Made by a program: the position numbers and the translations under genes. DNA of 64,000 bases from Pseudomonas rhizosphaerae. GTDB lineage: Bacteria; Pseudomonadota; Gammaproteobacteria; Pseudomonadales; Pseudomonadaceae. The stretch lies in contig NZ_CP009533.1 in assembly GCF_000761155.1 (NCBI RefSeq), positions 2,914,001 through 2,978,000 on the forward strand, given 5' to 3'. The notes beneath the pieces were generated by a model. The model had not been told where the DNA came from and ran no database searches. It was given only the letters and a program-made list of their open reading frames with translations. Shown here piece by piece: positions 10,662-18,611 of the stretch (position 1 is the stretch's first letter; each line of letters starts with the position of its first letter).

Positions 10662-11429
10662 TTACAAGCCGTTGCGTCGCTGCGCGCGAGCGGTTCGCTG
10701 CACGGTCTGCCGCGCCTCGTCGAGCACGCCCTGCACGTAGGTGATGTGCAGACTGGCCAACTCCCGCGCCTGCTCTGCCTGCCCCTTCACGATGGCCTGA
10801 AACAGCTGCCGATGCTGCGCGATCAGCTTGTCGCGAGTTTCGACGCTGTGCCGGTGCATGCCGCCGATGTTCACCACCATGTTGCGCTTGAGCATGTCGA
10901 ACAGCCCGCGCACGGTGTGCAGCAACACCGCGTTGTGGCTGGCTTCGGCGATGGCCAGGTGAAAGTTGGCATCGGCCACGCCCTCCTCCTCCCGCGTCAC
11001 GCTGTCGACCCGCCGGTAACAGTCTTCCAGAACATCCATGGCCAGCTTCAGTTGTTCACGATCGATCTCAGTGGCGCGCTGCGCCGCATAGAACGCACAT
11101 GACGCTTCCAGCGTGTGACGAAATTCCAGCAGATCGCGCTGACTCTCCGGATTGCTTTCCAGCAATGCCAGCAGCGGATCGCTGAACGTCGAGCCCAGCT
11201 TGTGGCAAACATAATTACCGCCACCTTGACGACTGACCAGCATGCCCTTGGCCACCAATTTCTGGATGGCCTCACGCAGCGAGGGCCGCGACACGCCGAA
11301 TTGCTCGGCGAGCGCACGCTCGGCCGGCAAGCGTTCGCCAGCCTTCAGCGTACCCTCGAGAATCATGGCTTCCAGACGCTCGATGATGCCATCGGACAAA
11401 CGCCGCTGACGGACTTGATCAATACCCAT
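10662..11429 (-). CDS. lldR: FadR-type GntR regulator of lactate use (LldR-like)
   Basis: A 255-residue repressor of the GntR superfamily, FadR subfamily. The N-terminal winged helix-turn-helix spans about residues 10-75 (GERLPAERALAEQFGVSRPSLREAIQKL). The C-terminal all-helical FCD ligand domain has the metal-site pattern of this group (FRHTLE..., DANFHLAIAEASHN, AQHRQLFQAI). The ATG at 11429 has GGAG six bases upstream; ATGs further upstream lack one. It is divergent from lldP, with an ideal FadR-type palindrome in the shared region, so control of L-lactate uptake is the likely job. Ligand identity is inferred from context. Confidence 0.88.
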   Translation of the reverse strand: MGIDQVRQRRLSDGIIERLEAMILEGTLKAGERLPAERALAEQFGVSRPSLREAIQKLVAKGMLVSRQGGGNYVCHKLGSTFSDPLLALLESNPESQRDLLEFRHTLEASCAFYAAQRATEIDREQLKLAMDVLEDCYRRVDSVTREEEGVADANFHLAIAEASHNAVLLHTVRGLFDMLKRNMVVNIGGMHRHSVETRDKLIAQHRQLFQAIVKGQAEQARELASLHITYVQGVLDEARQTVQRTARAQRRNGL

Positions 11430-11488
11430 GGGTGGCTCCATCACACGATTGCTTCGGCCGCACTCGACCAAAGTCATAGACAAGGAAA

Positions 11489-11517
11489 TTGACAGCCCCA
11501 CGGCTGCGCCCTAACCT
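11489..11517 (+). promoter_or_regulatory. Candidate lldP promoter
   Basis: TTGACA (11489-11494), 17 bases, TAACCT (11512-11517). The -35 box is perfect and the -10 box is weak. The predicted start is about ten bases upstream of the LldR-type operator, so the repressor would act as a roadblock. Confidence 0.45.
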
Positions 11518-11533
11518 GACTTGGATTTATTGT

Positions 11534-11552
11534 AAATTGGTATTACCAATTT
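11534..11552. promoter_or_regulatory. LldR-type operator
   Basis: A perfect 19-bp palindrome AAATTGGTATTACCAATTT with nine-bp arms around a central T. It contains TGGTATTACCA, which fits the FadR-subfamily consensus TnGTnnnACnA. It lies between the divergent lldR and lldP genes. Confidence 0.8.
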
Positions 11553-11614
11553 CTGCAATCAAACAGCCGCACGACAGCGCCAAGCCTTCCAAAAAAAACA
11601 AGGGGCCTCAGCTT

Positions 11615-13315
11615 ATGCAAACCTGGCAGCAGATCTACAACCCGCTCGGCAGCCTCGGGCTGTCCGCCCTGGTTGCCGTCATTCCCATCGTGTTCTTCTT
11701 CCTGGCGCTGGCCGTATTTCGCATGAAGGGGTACATCGCCGGCAGCATCACGCTGGCGCTGTCCATCATCCTGGCCATCTTCGCCTACGGCATGCCCGCC
11801 GACATGGCGCTGGCCGCCGCGGGTTACGGATTCATGTACGGCCTGTGGCCGATCGCCTGGATCATCGTGGCCGCCGTGTTCCTCTACAAGCTGACGGTGA
11901 AGAGCGGCCAGTTCGAAATCATCCGCAGCTCGGTGCTGTCCATCACCGACGACCAACGCCTGCAGGTGTTGCTGATCGGCTTCTGCTTCGGCGCGTTTCT
12001 GGAAGGGGCGGCAGGCTTCGGCGCGCCGGTGGCGATTACCGCAGCCCTGTTGGTGGGTCTGGGCTTCAACCCGCTCTACGCCGCAGGCCTGTGCCTGATC
12101 GCCAACACCGCGCCGGTGGCCTTCGGCGCCCTGGGCATCCCGATCATCGTCGCGGGTCAGGTGACCGGCATCGACCCGTTCAAGATCGGCGCCATGACCG
12201 GCCGCCAACTGCCGTTGCTGTCGCTAATCGTACCGTTCTGGCTGGTGTTCATCATGGACGGCCTGCGCGGCGTTCGGGAAACCTGGCCAGCGGCGCTGGT
12301 CGCAGGCCTGAGCTTTGCCATCGTGCAGTACCTGACCTCCAACTTCATCGGTCCGGAACTGCCCGACATCACCTCGGCCCTGGCCAGCATCGTCTGCCTG
12401 ACCCTGTTCCTCAAAGTCTGGCAACCCAAGCGCGCCGCCAGCAGCGAAACGGTCGCCGTCAGCGGTGGCGCAGCCGTAATGGGCGGCGGGCCCACAGGCA
12501 AAGCCAGCACCGTCGGTGGCTCGACGCCAACGCCCTACAGCCTGGGGCAGATTCTCAAGGCTTGGTCGCCGTTCCTGATCCTGACCGTACTCGTCACCAT
12601 CTGGACCCTGAAGCCGTTCAAGGCGATGTTCGCCCCGGGCGGCGCCATGTACAACTTCGTCTTCAACTTCGCCATCCCGCACCTGGACCAACTGGTGCTG
12701 AAGACCGCGCCCATCGTCGCCACCGCCACACCGATGCCCGCCGTGTTCAAGTTCGACCCGATCTCGGCTACCGGCACGGCGATTCTGTTTGCCGCGATCA
12801 TCTCGATGATGGTGCTGCGCATCGACATCAAGACTGCGTTCAAGACGTTCGGTGAAACCTTGTTCGAACTGCGCTGGCCGATCCTGTCCATCGGCATGGT
12901 GCTGGCCTTCGCCTTCGTCACCAACTTCTCGGGCATGTCCTCCACCATGGCGCTGGTCCTGGCCGGTACCGGCTCCGCGTTCCCGTTCTTCTCGCCGTTC
13001 CTGGGCTGGCTCGGTGTGTTCCTCACCGGCTCGGACACCTCGTCCAACGCCCTGTTCGGCTCGCTGCAAGCCACCACCGCACACCAGCTGGGCGTGAGTG
13101 ACGTGCTGATGGTGGCCGCCAACTCCAGCGGCGGCGTGACCGGCAAGATGATCTCGCCGCAGTCCATCGCCGTCGCCTGTGCTGCCACCGGGCTGGTGGG
13201 CCGCGAGTCCGACCTGCTGCGCTTCACGCTCAAGCACAGCCTGTTGTTCGCCACCATCATCGGCTTGATCACCTTGGCCCAAGCGTACTGGTTCACCGGC
13301 ATGCTGGTGCACTGA
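11615..13315 (+). CDS. lldP: L-lactate permease
   Basis: Inner-membrane lactate:H+ symporter of the LctP family; glycolate is also a known substrate of such permeases. The 566-residue protein has a dozen or more hydrophobic segments, beginning [20 protein letters not shown] near residue 17. It carries family motifs such as [21 protein letters not shown] (about 130-150) and the C-terminal [14 protein letters not shown]...[20 protein letters not shown] region. The ATG at 11615 has an AGGGG-type site upstream; an in-frame reading from 11489 would run through the operator. A terminator follows at once, so no lactate dehydrogenase gene is co-transcribed here. Confidence 0.95.
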   Translation: MQTWQQIYNPLGSLGLSALVAVIPIVFFFLALAVFRMKGYIAGSITLALSIILAIFAYGMPADMALAAAGYGFMYGLWPIAWIIVAAVFLYKLTVKSGQFEIIRSSVLSITDDQRLQVLLIGFCFGAFLEGAAGFGAPVAITAALLVGLGFNPLYAAGLCLIANTAPVAFGALGIPIIVAGQVTGIDPFKIGAMTGRQLPLLSLIVPFWLVFIMDGLRGVRETWPAALVAGLSFAIVQYLTSNFIGPELPDITSALASIVCLTLFLKVWQPKRAASSETVAVSGGAAVMGGGPTGKASTVGGSTPTPYSLGQILKAWSPFLILTVLVTIWTLKPFKAMFAPGGAMYNFVFNFAIPHLDQLVLKTAPIVATATPMPAVFKFDPISATGTAILFAAIISMMVLRIDIKTAFKTFGETLFELRWPILSIGMVLAFAFVTNFSGMSSTMALVLAGTGSAFPFFSPFLGWLGVFLTGSDTSSNALFGSLQATTAHQLGVSDVLMVAANSSGGVTGKMISPQSIAVACAATGLVGRESDLLRFTLKHSLLFATIIGLITLAQAYWFTGMLVH

Positions 13316-13340
13316 TCGGCAGCCGATCTACGTCTATCAC

Positions 13341-13373
13341 ACCAAACCTGGGGGCTAACATGCCCCCTTTTGG
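13341..13373 (+). terminator. Rho-independent terminator of lldP
   Basis: GGGGGC (13350-13355) pairs with GCCCCC (13362-13367), followed by TTTT. ACCAAA on the left and TTTGGT on the right extend the stem. Confidence 0.85.
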
Positions 13374-13531
13374 TGCCTCATGAATTTTTTTACATCCGCA
13401 CACGTTTTGCGTAGAACCCCTGCATTGGCGCGAAGTCCATTTAACAGGCCCGCAAGCAATCGGGCTATTTCTGACTGCGGACGCCGATCCTACCGAGGAG
13501 CGCCGAGTCCACCTTGAGTAAGGAGATTCTT

Positions 13532-13804
13532 ATGAAGCGTACCTATCTGTCCGGCCTGATCGTAGCCTCCGCCCTGGTAGCATCCCCTGTGTTCGCAGCT
13601 GAAGACCTGTGCGCCGTCAACATGCAGAAGCTGAACGACGCCAAGACCACTTCCATGCAACTGGGCGACCCTGCCAAGAGCCAATACGACGACGCGTACA
13701 AAGCAGCCATGGCCGCCCACGCTGCCAAAGACGAAAAAGCCTGCATCTCGCACTCCACCGATGCCATGAACATCCTGATGGATGCTCAGAAAAGCAAAGG
13801 CTGA
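13532..13804 (+). CDS. Small exported protein of unknown function
   Basis: A 90-residue protein with a clear Sec signal peptide (MKRTYLSGLIVASALVASPV, cleavage likely after FA-A near residue 22). The mature part is helical and Lys/Ala/Asp-rich with two cysteines (in DLCAVN and KACISH), which could form a disulfide in the periplasm. The start at 13532 has a strong AAGGAG site ten bases upstream; an earlier in-frame start six codons up is less likely. It lies between lldP and ssrA on the same strand. I do not recognise a named family. Codon use looks native and heavily biased to C-ending codons, suggesting good expression. Confidence 0.85.
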   Translation: MKRTYLSGLIVASALVASPVFAAEDLCAVNMQKLNDAKTTSMQLGDPAKSQYDDAYKAAMAAHAAKDEKACISHSTDAMNILMDAQKSKG

Positions 13805-13848
13805 CCGCCAAGCCAACCATAGGGTTGGCCTGACGCCGCAAAATGACG

Positions 13849-13880
13849 TAGACTACGTCTCCCCTGCCTAACCGCAGGGG
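13849..13880 (+). promoter_or_regulatory. ssrA promoter region and 5' leader hairpin
   Basis: A weak sigma-70 pair TTGGCC (13825-13830), 18 bases, TAGACT (13849-13854) lies before ssrA. Transcription from it would start near 13861 and give a 22-base 5' leader. This leader folds as a seven-bp hairpin (CCCCTGC 13861-13867 with GCAGGGG 13874-13880) and would be removed by RNase P. Confidence 0.4.
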
Positions 13881-13882
13881 CT

Positions 13883-14275
13883 GGGGCCGATTAGGATTCG
13901 ACGCCGGTTGCGAAACTTTAGGTGCATGCCGACTTGGTAACAGAAGTCGTAAATCCACTGTTGCAACTTTCTATAGTTGCCAATGACGAAACCTACGAGG
14001 GCCAAGCTCTCGCTGCCTAACGGTAGCTGAGCCGCTCTTCTGGCTACTTCGGTGCCAGCGATCATCAGGGGATGCCTGTAAACCCAAAGTGATCGTCACG
14101 CAGAACAGGATCGTCGTGTAGCACGCTGTGGGCAAAGCGACTAAAACTTACACAGCTCGTCCAATGCACCCTGCCAGTCGGGCGGCTGCGGATTAACTCA
14201 GTAGACACGGCTAAGCATGTAGTACCGACAGCGGAGTACTGGCGGACGGGGGTTCAAATCCCCCCGGCTCCACCA
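13883..14275 (+). ncRNA. ssrA: Transfer-messenger RNA (tmRNA)
   Basis: tmRNA rescues stalled ribosomes by acting as an alanine tRNA and then as a short message. The 393-nt mature RNA begins GGGGCCGATTAGGATTCGACG and ends with a T-arm (GGTTCAAATCC) and the encoded CCA at 14273-14275. The acceptor stem pairs GGGGCCG (13883-13889) with CGGCTCC (14265-14271), with one G-U pair. The tag reading frame starts at the Ala resume codon GCC (13979) and encodes ANDETYEGQALAA, ending at TAA (14018-14020). The LAA-type end is the ClpXP/ClpAP degron. Its partner smpB is 3.3 kb upstream. Its 3' end is a frequent integration site for mobile DNA, and an accessory segment starts just downstream. Confidence 0.97.
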
Positions 14276-14289
14276 AATCTGCAGAAGAA

Positions 14290-14312
14290 GGCGCCCTCGG
14301 GCGCCTTTTTTT
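14290..14312 (+). terminator. Rho-independent terminator of ssrA
   Basis: GGCGCC (14290-14295) and GGCGCC (14300-14305) form the stem around a CTCG loop, followed by seven T residues (14306-14312). Confidence 0.93.
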
Positions 14313-14483
14313 ATGGGTGCGATTTGGTGAGGCGCTGAAGCTCCGTCGGCTTATGGCCATGGCTGTCTATGACCGATGTTGGCATGTGGTGCTGAGCCTG
14401 CCTCACAGAAAAAAGGCCGAGAGGAGGCGAAAAAAAACCGCTCCGAAAAGCGAAAACTCTTACAATCAGAGCCTACGCTTTCC

Positions 14484-14537
14484 GATCGTATGTAGTCTGC
14501 TGCCGTCAAATCTGACGGCAGCAGCAAAGCTACGATC
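14484..14537. repeat. Large nested palindrome upstream of the nuclease-helicase gene
   Basis: A perfect 12-bp stem (14497-14508 with 14513-14524, loop AATC) is nested inside an outer seven-bp stem (GATCGTA 14484-14490 with TACGATC 14531-14537). The two stems are separated by six-base internal loops. There is no U tract, so it is not a simple terminator. It ends 30 bases before the GTG start of the nuclease-helicase gene. It could be an attenuator, a protein-binding site or the remnant of a mobile palindromic element. Confidence 0.7.
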
Positions 14538-14567
14538 ATTCTGAGCTTGGAGCTCTAAGGACCACGA

Positions 14568-16439
14568 GTGATCGTTTACGCTGCAACCAAACAGCAGTTT
14601 CTCAAAGACAGCGATAACGACGATATCGAAGAAGTGATTCTCAGGCATTTCAAAGAAGCCACCGGAAAGAAGGTTGGCGCTTCGGAGATCAAGTCCTGGC
14701 AAGGATCGCTGACTTACATGGCCAAGGTGCTTCGAGACGACGGTCTACCCTGCGACGCAGGCTTGGCCATCGAGCTGCATATCCCCCAGTCATCGAAACG
14801 CATCGACTTTTTGCTGACGGGCCGTGATGAGTTTCAAGCCAAAAACGCGGTTTTGATTGAGCTAAAGCAGTGGAGCAAAGCCACTGCCACCACAAAGGAT
14901 GCCGTCGTAAAAACGGCACTGGGCGGCAGCCAAGTCGAGACTGTTCATCCCTCTTATCAGGTTTGGTCGTACGCCGCCCTACTGCAGGGCTTCAACGAGG
15001 CTGTCTACGACAAAAGCATCAAGGTACGGCCCTGTGCGTATCTGCATAACTACGTAAGTGATGGTGTCATCAATTCTTCTCACTACGAACCCTATACCAA
15101 CAAAGCACCTTTGTTCCTGAAAGGCCCGGCTGAGCTCGAAAAGCTCCGAAGCTTTCTGAAGAAACACATCGTTCACGGTGACAACAAAGAGGTGCTTTAC
15201 GAGCTTTCGAACGGGAAAATTCGCCCATCCAAAGCGTTGTCTGAAGCCCTGAATGGGCTAATGAAAGGCAAGCCTGAGTTCATATTGATCGATGATCAAA
15301 AAGCAATTTTCGAGTCCGCTCTCGCGGCAGCGAGCCAAGCCACTATTGAAGGTCCAAAGGTATTGATAATTGAGGGTGGTCCCGGTACCGGAAAAACGGT
15401 CCTGGCGATTAACCTGCTGGTAAGGCTCACTGCCTTGAGCCTGTTGAGCAAATATGTGTCCAAAAATGCTGCCCCACGCAAGGTGTACGAAAGCAAGTTG
15501 ATCGGCACTGTAAAGCGAACACACTTCTCTAATTTTTTTTCCGGTTCGGGCGCATTTATCGATACCGAACCTAACACCTATGATGCGCTCATCATCGATG
15601 AGGCTCATAGGCTCAACGAAAAAAGCGGCCTGTACGGAAACCTTGGCGAAAACCAAATCAAGGAGCTGATCGATTCATCGAAATGCTCAATCTTTTTTAT
15701 CGACGAAGATCAGCGCGTGACCCTGAGCGACATCGGTAGCAAGCAGGCGATTCGCTCCTTTGCCAAAGCCAAAGGCGCGACCGTTGAGGAGTACGTTCTG
15801 TCCTCTCAGTTCCGTTGCAGTGGCTCTGATGGCTACATTGCATGGTTGGACGACGTATTAGAGATTCGCCCCACAGCCCACCCCGCGCTCGACACCAGCG
15901 ACTATGAGTTCAAGGTATTCGATTCCCCCCAAGCCATGCACGCCGCTATCGAACAGAAAAATCACGGTAACAAGGCTCGCGTGGTCGCAGGTTACTGCTG
16001 GCCTTGGCTCAGCAAAAAAGACTCCAAGGCTTCGGATATTGTTATCGGCGACAACTACGCACGCCAATGGAATCTGGATCAGGATGGTAGCTTATGGATT
16101 ATCGCCGAAAACTCTATCGAACAGGTGGGGTGTATCCATACCTGTCAGGGTCTCGAGGTAGATTACATAGGAGTGATCATCGGGCCGGATCTGGTAGTGC
16201 GGAAAGGCCAGGTGGTGACATCGCCACATGACCGAGATAAGCATGACAAGTCGATTCGAGGTTGGAAAAAGTTGATGAAGGAGCAACCTGCCCTAGCACA
16301 ACAAGAAACAGACTTGATAATTAAAAACACTTATCGGACGCTGATGACCCGTGGGATGAAGGGCTGTTTTCTGTACTGCACAGATCCGGAGACTGCACGG
16401 TATTTTGCCAGCAGGGTTGTCGGATACGGTCACAGGTAA
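14568..16439 (+). CDS. Nuclease-helicase fusion, DUF2075/Schlafen-like P-loop protein
   Basis: A 623-residue protein with two modules. Residues 1-200 show a PD-(D/E)XK-like nuclease pattern: RIDF with Asp80, ELK (Glu98, Lys100) and QVWSY (Gln131, Tyr135), the D...ExK...QxxxY order of RecB-family nucleases. Residues 240-623 are an SF1-like DUF2075 helicase with Walker A GGPGTGKT (270-277), Walker B LIIDEAH (341-347), SSQFRC (412-417), CQGLEVDYIGVIIG (526-539) and RTLMTRGMKG with likely arginine fingers (590-599). The GTG start at 14568 has AAGGA six bases upstream. Base composition is visibly less GC-rich than the flanking core. It lies just behind ssrA and converges with a second nuclease gene. 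DNA-targeting defence is inferred, not shown. Confidence 0.85.
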   Translation: MIVYAATKQQFLKDSDNDDIEEVILRHFKEATGKKVGASEIKSWQGSLTYMAKVLRDDGLPCDAGLAIELHIPQSSKRIDFLLTGRDEFQAKNAVLIELKQWSKATATTKDAVVKTALGGSQVETVHPSYQVWSYAALLQGFNEAVYDKSIKVRPCAYLHNYVSDGVINSSHYEPYTNKAPLFLKGPAELEKLRSFLKKHIVHGDNKEVLYELSNGKIRPSKALSEALNGLMKGKPEFILIDDQKAIFESALAAASQATIEGPKVLIIEGGPGTGKTVLAINLLVRLTALSLLSKYVSKNAAPRKVYESKLIGTVKRTHFSNFFSGSGAFIDTEPNTYDALIIDEAHRLNEKSGLYGNLGENQIKELIDSSKCSIFFIDEDQRVTLSDIGSKQAIRSFAKAKGATVEEYVLSSQFRCSGSDGYIAWLDDVLEIRPTAHPALDTSDYEFKVFDSPQAMHAAIEQKNHGNKARVVAGYCWPWLSKKDSKASDIVIGDNYARQWNLDQDGSLWIIAENSIEQVGCIHTCQGLEVDYIGVIIGPDLVVRKGQVVTSPHDRDKHDKSIRGWKKLMKEQPALAQQETDLIIKNTYRTLMTRGMKGCFLYCTDPETARYFASRVVGYGHR

Positions 16440-16809
16440 CGACCCATTCGGCTAAGTTAAACAGATCTGATACGCTTGCTCATGTGAAGAGCGTCCTCAC
16501 TCGTCGTCCGACGCGACAGCCAGGAGTCTTCTTAAACACCGCAGCGAGGATATGGGGATGAATGACGCTGCTAGCTCCAAATTTGCCCCGGGGTTTGCTT
16601 CTATAGCTCTATGATTTGGAAGCTACGTATCGCCGATCATAAGGGCTTAGATCCAATAGCGGCGAATAGCCGTGCCACCATTGAGCATCAAACCTTGGAC
16701 AGCGCCGCAATTTTCTTCCCTGTGACGGCAGGCCACGAAATCGGCTAGCTGCTACCAATAAGCAGCTGCCATCCTAATTTATCTGATATTAATTTAGAGA
16801 GCGCACACA
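16440..16809. other. Gap between two convergent nuclease genes
   Basis: This stretch of 370 bases has mixed composition and no supported gene. It contains one seven-bp hairpin (AGCTGCT 16747-16753 with AGCAGCT 16761-16767) without a U tract. I found no terminator, promoter, duplicated ssrA end or insertion-sequence end in it. Confidence 0.5.
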
Positions 16810-18213
16810 TTACAGCTTACTAGCGCTAGGCTTTAGCTGCCCATCTATGTATACAATTGATATATTAGAACCACCAATTGCCTCGTGTATTGCATTCATA
16901 TTATCCACATGCCTTTGATTCATCCCGAGATCTAAAATTAAATAAATAGCTTTTCGAGACTTCTCAGACTTCATGTACTCAGGAAGCTGCTTAAGGATAC
17001 CACTTTTAAGACGCGAGTTATCCGACTTCTTTATTTCAACCAATACACTATTTTCGTTATTTGAGCCAAACTTGAAATCAACCGGCCCTCGACCTGAGTT
17101 TGATTCCCTAGCAATCATAATTTTATTTGCATCGCAGTAGGCTTCCGCGACCCCATAAAATGCAAGTTGAATTGCCGACTCGTTCTTAACTTTGCCCTTG
17201 CCATCATAAAACAATGTATTTAAACCATTATCCTCAACCAACTGCTTGAATTTTTCACATATCTTGACTATCAGATTAAACACCTCGTCCAATGAGGGAT
17301 GCGAACTCAATGCTAATTCAATAGGATTCTCAGACACTGCCTCAACAGTACGTTGATACCATGCATATTCTCCCTTTTTATCTTCAGAAAAATCATATGG
17401 CTTTACATCTTTAGATGCGTATTGATCAATCAGATCATCGATCAGGTCAGGATATTTCAATACTAGCTTTTTCAGCTCTGCCTTTTTCATATTAGCTAAA
17501 GCTCGCCAGCTAGAGCCAACCAAAGCATTAAGTGACTCTCTGATCTCAGCGCTGCTAATCCCAATCTCATCAGAACCGCTCCACTCAAAAGCCGACGGCA
17601 AACCTCTCATTAACTCTTTGGGAACGAGGAGAATTGGCTCCCTTGTGAAGGGATTCAGAGGCAGCTGAGTTTTATGCTCTAAAGCGCCGCCCCAACCTTT
17701 TGGCAAAATTTTACTATATATATTCAACGAATAAGTCAGGATATCATCCTGAATAATATTAGCTGTCATATCGCTAATGCGATCTGGACCAAAATCCTCT
17801 TCAAACAAACCAACCAACTCGAACAATTCAGGGTCAGTTTTTCCTGCATCGATAATTAGCTTCGCTGTAGTTAAAATTCTATCCCGCAGACCAGCACCAA
17901 TCCCACTTCCAGACGTACCACCACTAGAGTAACCGATACAAAGCCCACGAACCTCGTGCCAATTCATTTTCCTGGCAGCGGAATTCCAAAAAGGATCTCC
18001 TCGACGCTGGCTGTGCTGTAACAACTTTCCGATTGCCAAGAATCTGCTTTGTAACACAACATAACTTGAAGAAAATTCTGGTGTTTTACAATGCTTCAGC
18101 AAAAGTGGGTCGATGAATAACCGGGTGTCGTGGTCGAGAATAGGATTGAAAACACCAAGGGCGTCCAGTGTATCGTTTTGGATACCAAGAAATTTAGATA
18201 AGGACGTTGGCAT
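16810..18213 (-). CDS. Uncharacterised protein with C-terminal PD-(D/E)XK-like nuclease domain
   Basis: A 467-residue soluble protein I cannot assign to a named family. The last 100 residues fit a restriction-type nuclease: GRGPVDFKF (Asp379), LVEIKK (Glu393, Lys395) and KQLPEY (Gln409, Tyr413), again the D...ExK...QxxxY arrangement. The N-terminal 350 residues start LSKFLGIQNDTLDALGVFNPILDHDTRLFIDPLLL. They include a Gly/Ser-rich loop YSSGGTSGSGIGAGLRDR (95-112) and are otherwise helical, possibly a sensor or effector-control domain. The gene is AT-rich compared with the core and has an AGGGAA site before the ATG at 18213. It is convergent with the nuclease-helicase gene. An anti-phage role is inferred from fold and location. 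Confidence 0.8.
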   Translation of the reverse strand: MPTSLSKFLGIQNDTLDALGVFNPILDHDTRLFIDPLLLKHCKTPEFSSSYVVLQSRFLAIGKLLQHSQRRGDPFWNSAARKMNWHEVRGLCIGYSSGGTSGSGIGAGLRDRILTTAKLIIDAGKTDPELFELVGLFEEDFGPDRISDMTANIIQDDILTYSLNIYSKILPKGWGGALEHKTQLPLNPFTREPILLVPKELMRGLPSAFEWSGSDEIGISSAEIRESLNALVGSSWRALANMKKAELKKLVLKYPDLIDDLIDQYASKDVKPYDFSEDKKGEYAWYQRTVEAVSENPIELALSSHPSLDEVFNLIVKICEKFKQLVEDNGLNTLFYDGKGKVKNESAIQLAFYGVAEAYCDANKIMIARESNSGRGPVDFKFGSNNENSVLVEIKKSDNSRLKSGILKQLPEYMKSEKSRKAIYLILDLGMNQRHVDNMNAIHEAIGGSNISIVYIDGQLKPSASKL

Positions 18214-18611
18214 GACATTCCCTGTGCATAGGCTCTATCTGGCAAAGTGCCACGTTCGCTGCAACATTTCAATCACTTTGTTTCCTTAAATTGCGAGCCT
18301 ACTACGTCTTGCCACCTAAGCTATCGAAATCCCGACTGCTGATTTTTAGAGAACGCCGCTGAATGAGCTGCAATGGGTGTCAGTTCAACGAGGGCCTCGT
18401 ACCAGCAGTTGCCGGAGAAAAACTTAACTCTGTGTCCAGGATTAGTTGATCACTGCCAATACCCCTTTATCTAGGCTAGTGCAGCTTCATAGTTTGCACC
18501 CTTAGCGGACGGTATTGGCTCGATAGCGCGGTTTCACAGCAGCGCTTTAGACGGCAACCCTTGCAGAACCTCCCTCACAAGCCGAAACTGCACCAAACGA
18601 CGAGGTACACC
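18214..18611. other. Divergent promoter region, nuclease gene and GAF gene
   Basis: Nearly 400 bases without a supported gene, separating two divergent genes. The only structure I saw is a perfect nine-bp inverted repeat, GCCAATACC (18455-18463) and GGTATTGGC (18511-18519), 47 bases apart. It could be a spaced operator or chance. This is probably the right edge of the accessory segment; no direct repeat of the ssrA 3' end was found. Confidence 0.45.

Noticed and set aside
14265-18611. Search for an att direct repeat of the tmRNA 3' end that would mark an integrative element
   Set aside because: I found only trivial similarity (CACCAAA near 18591) and no integrase gene. The segment may have entered by homologous recombination.
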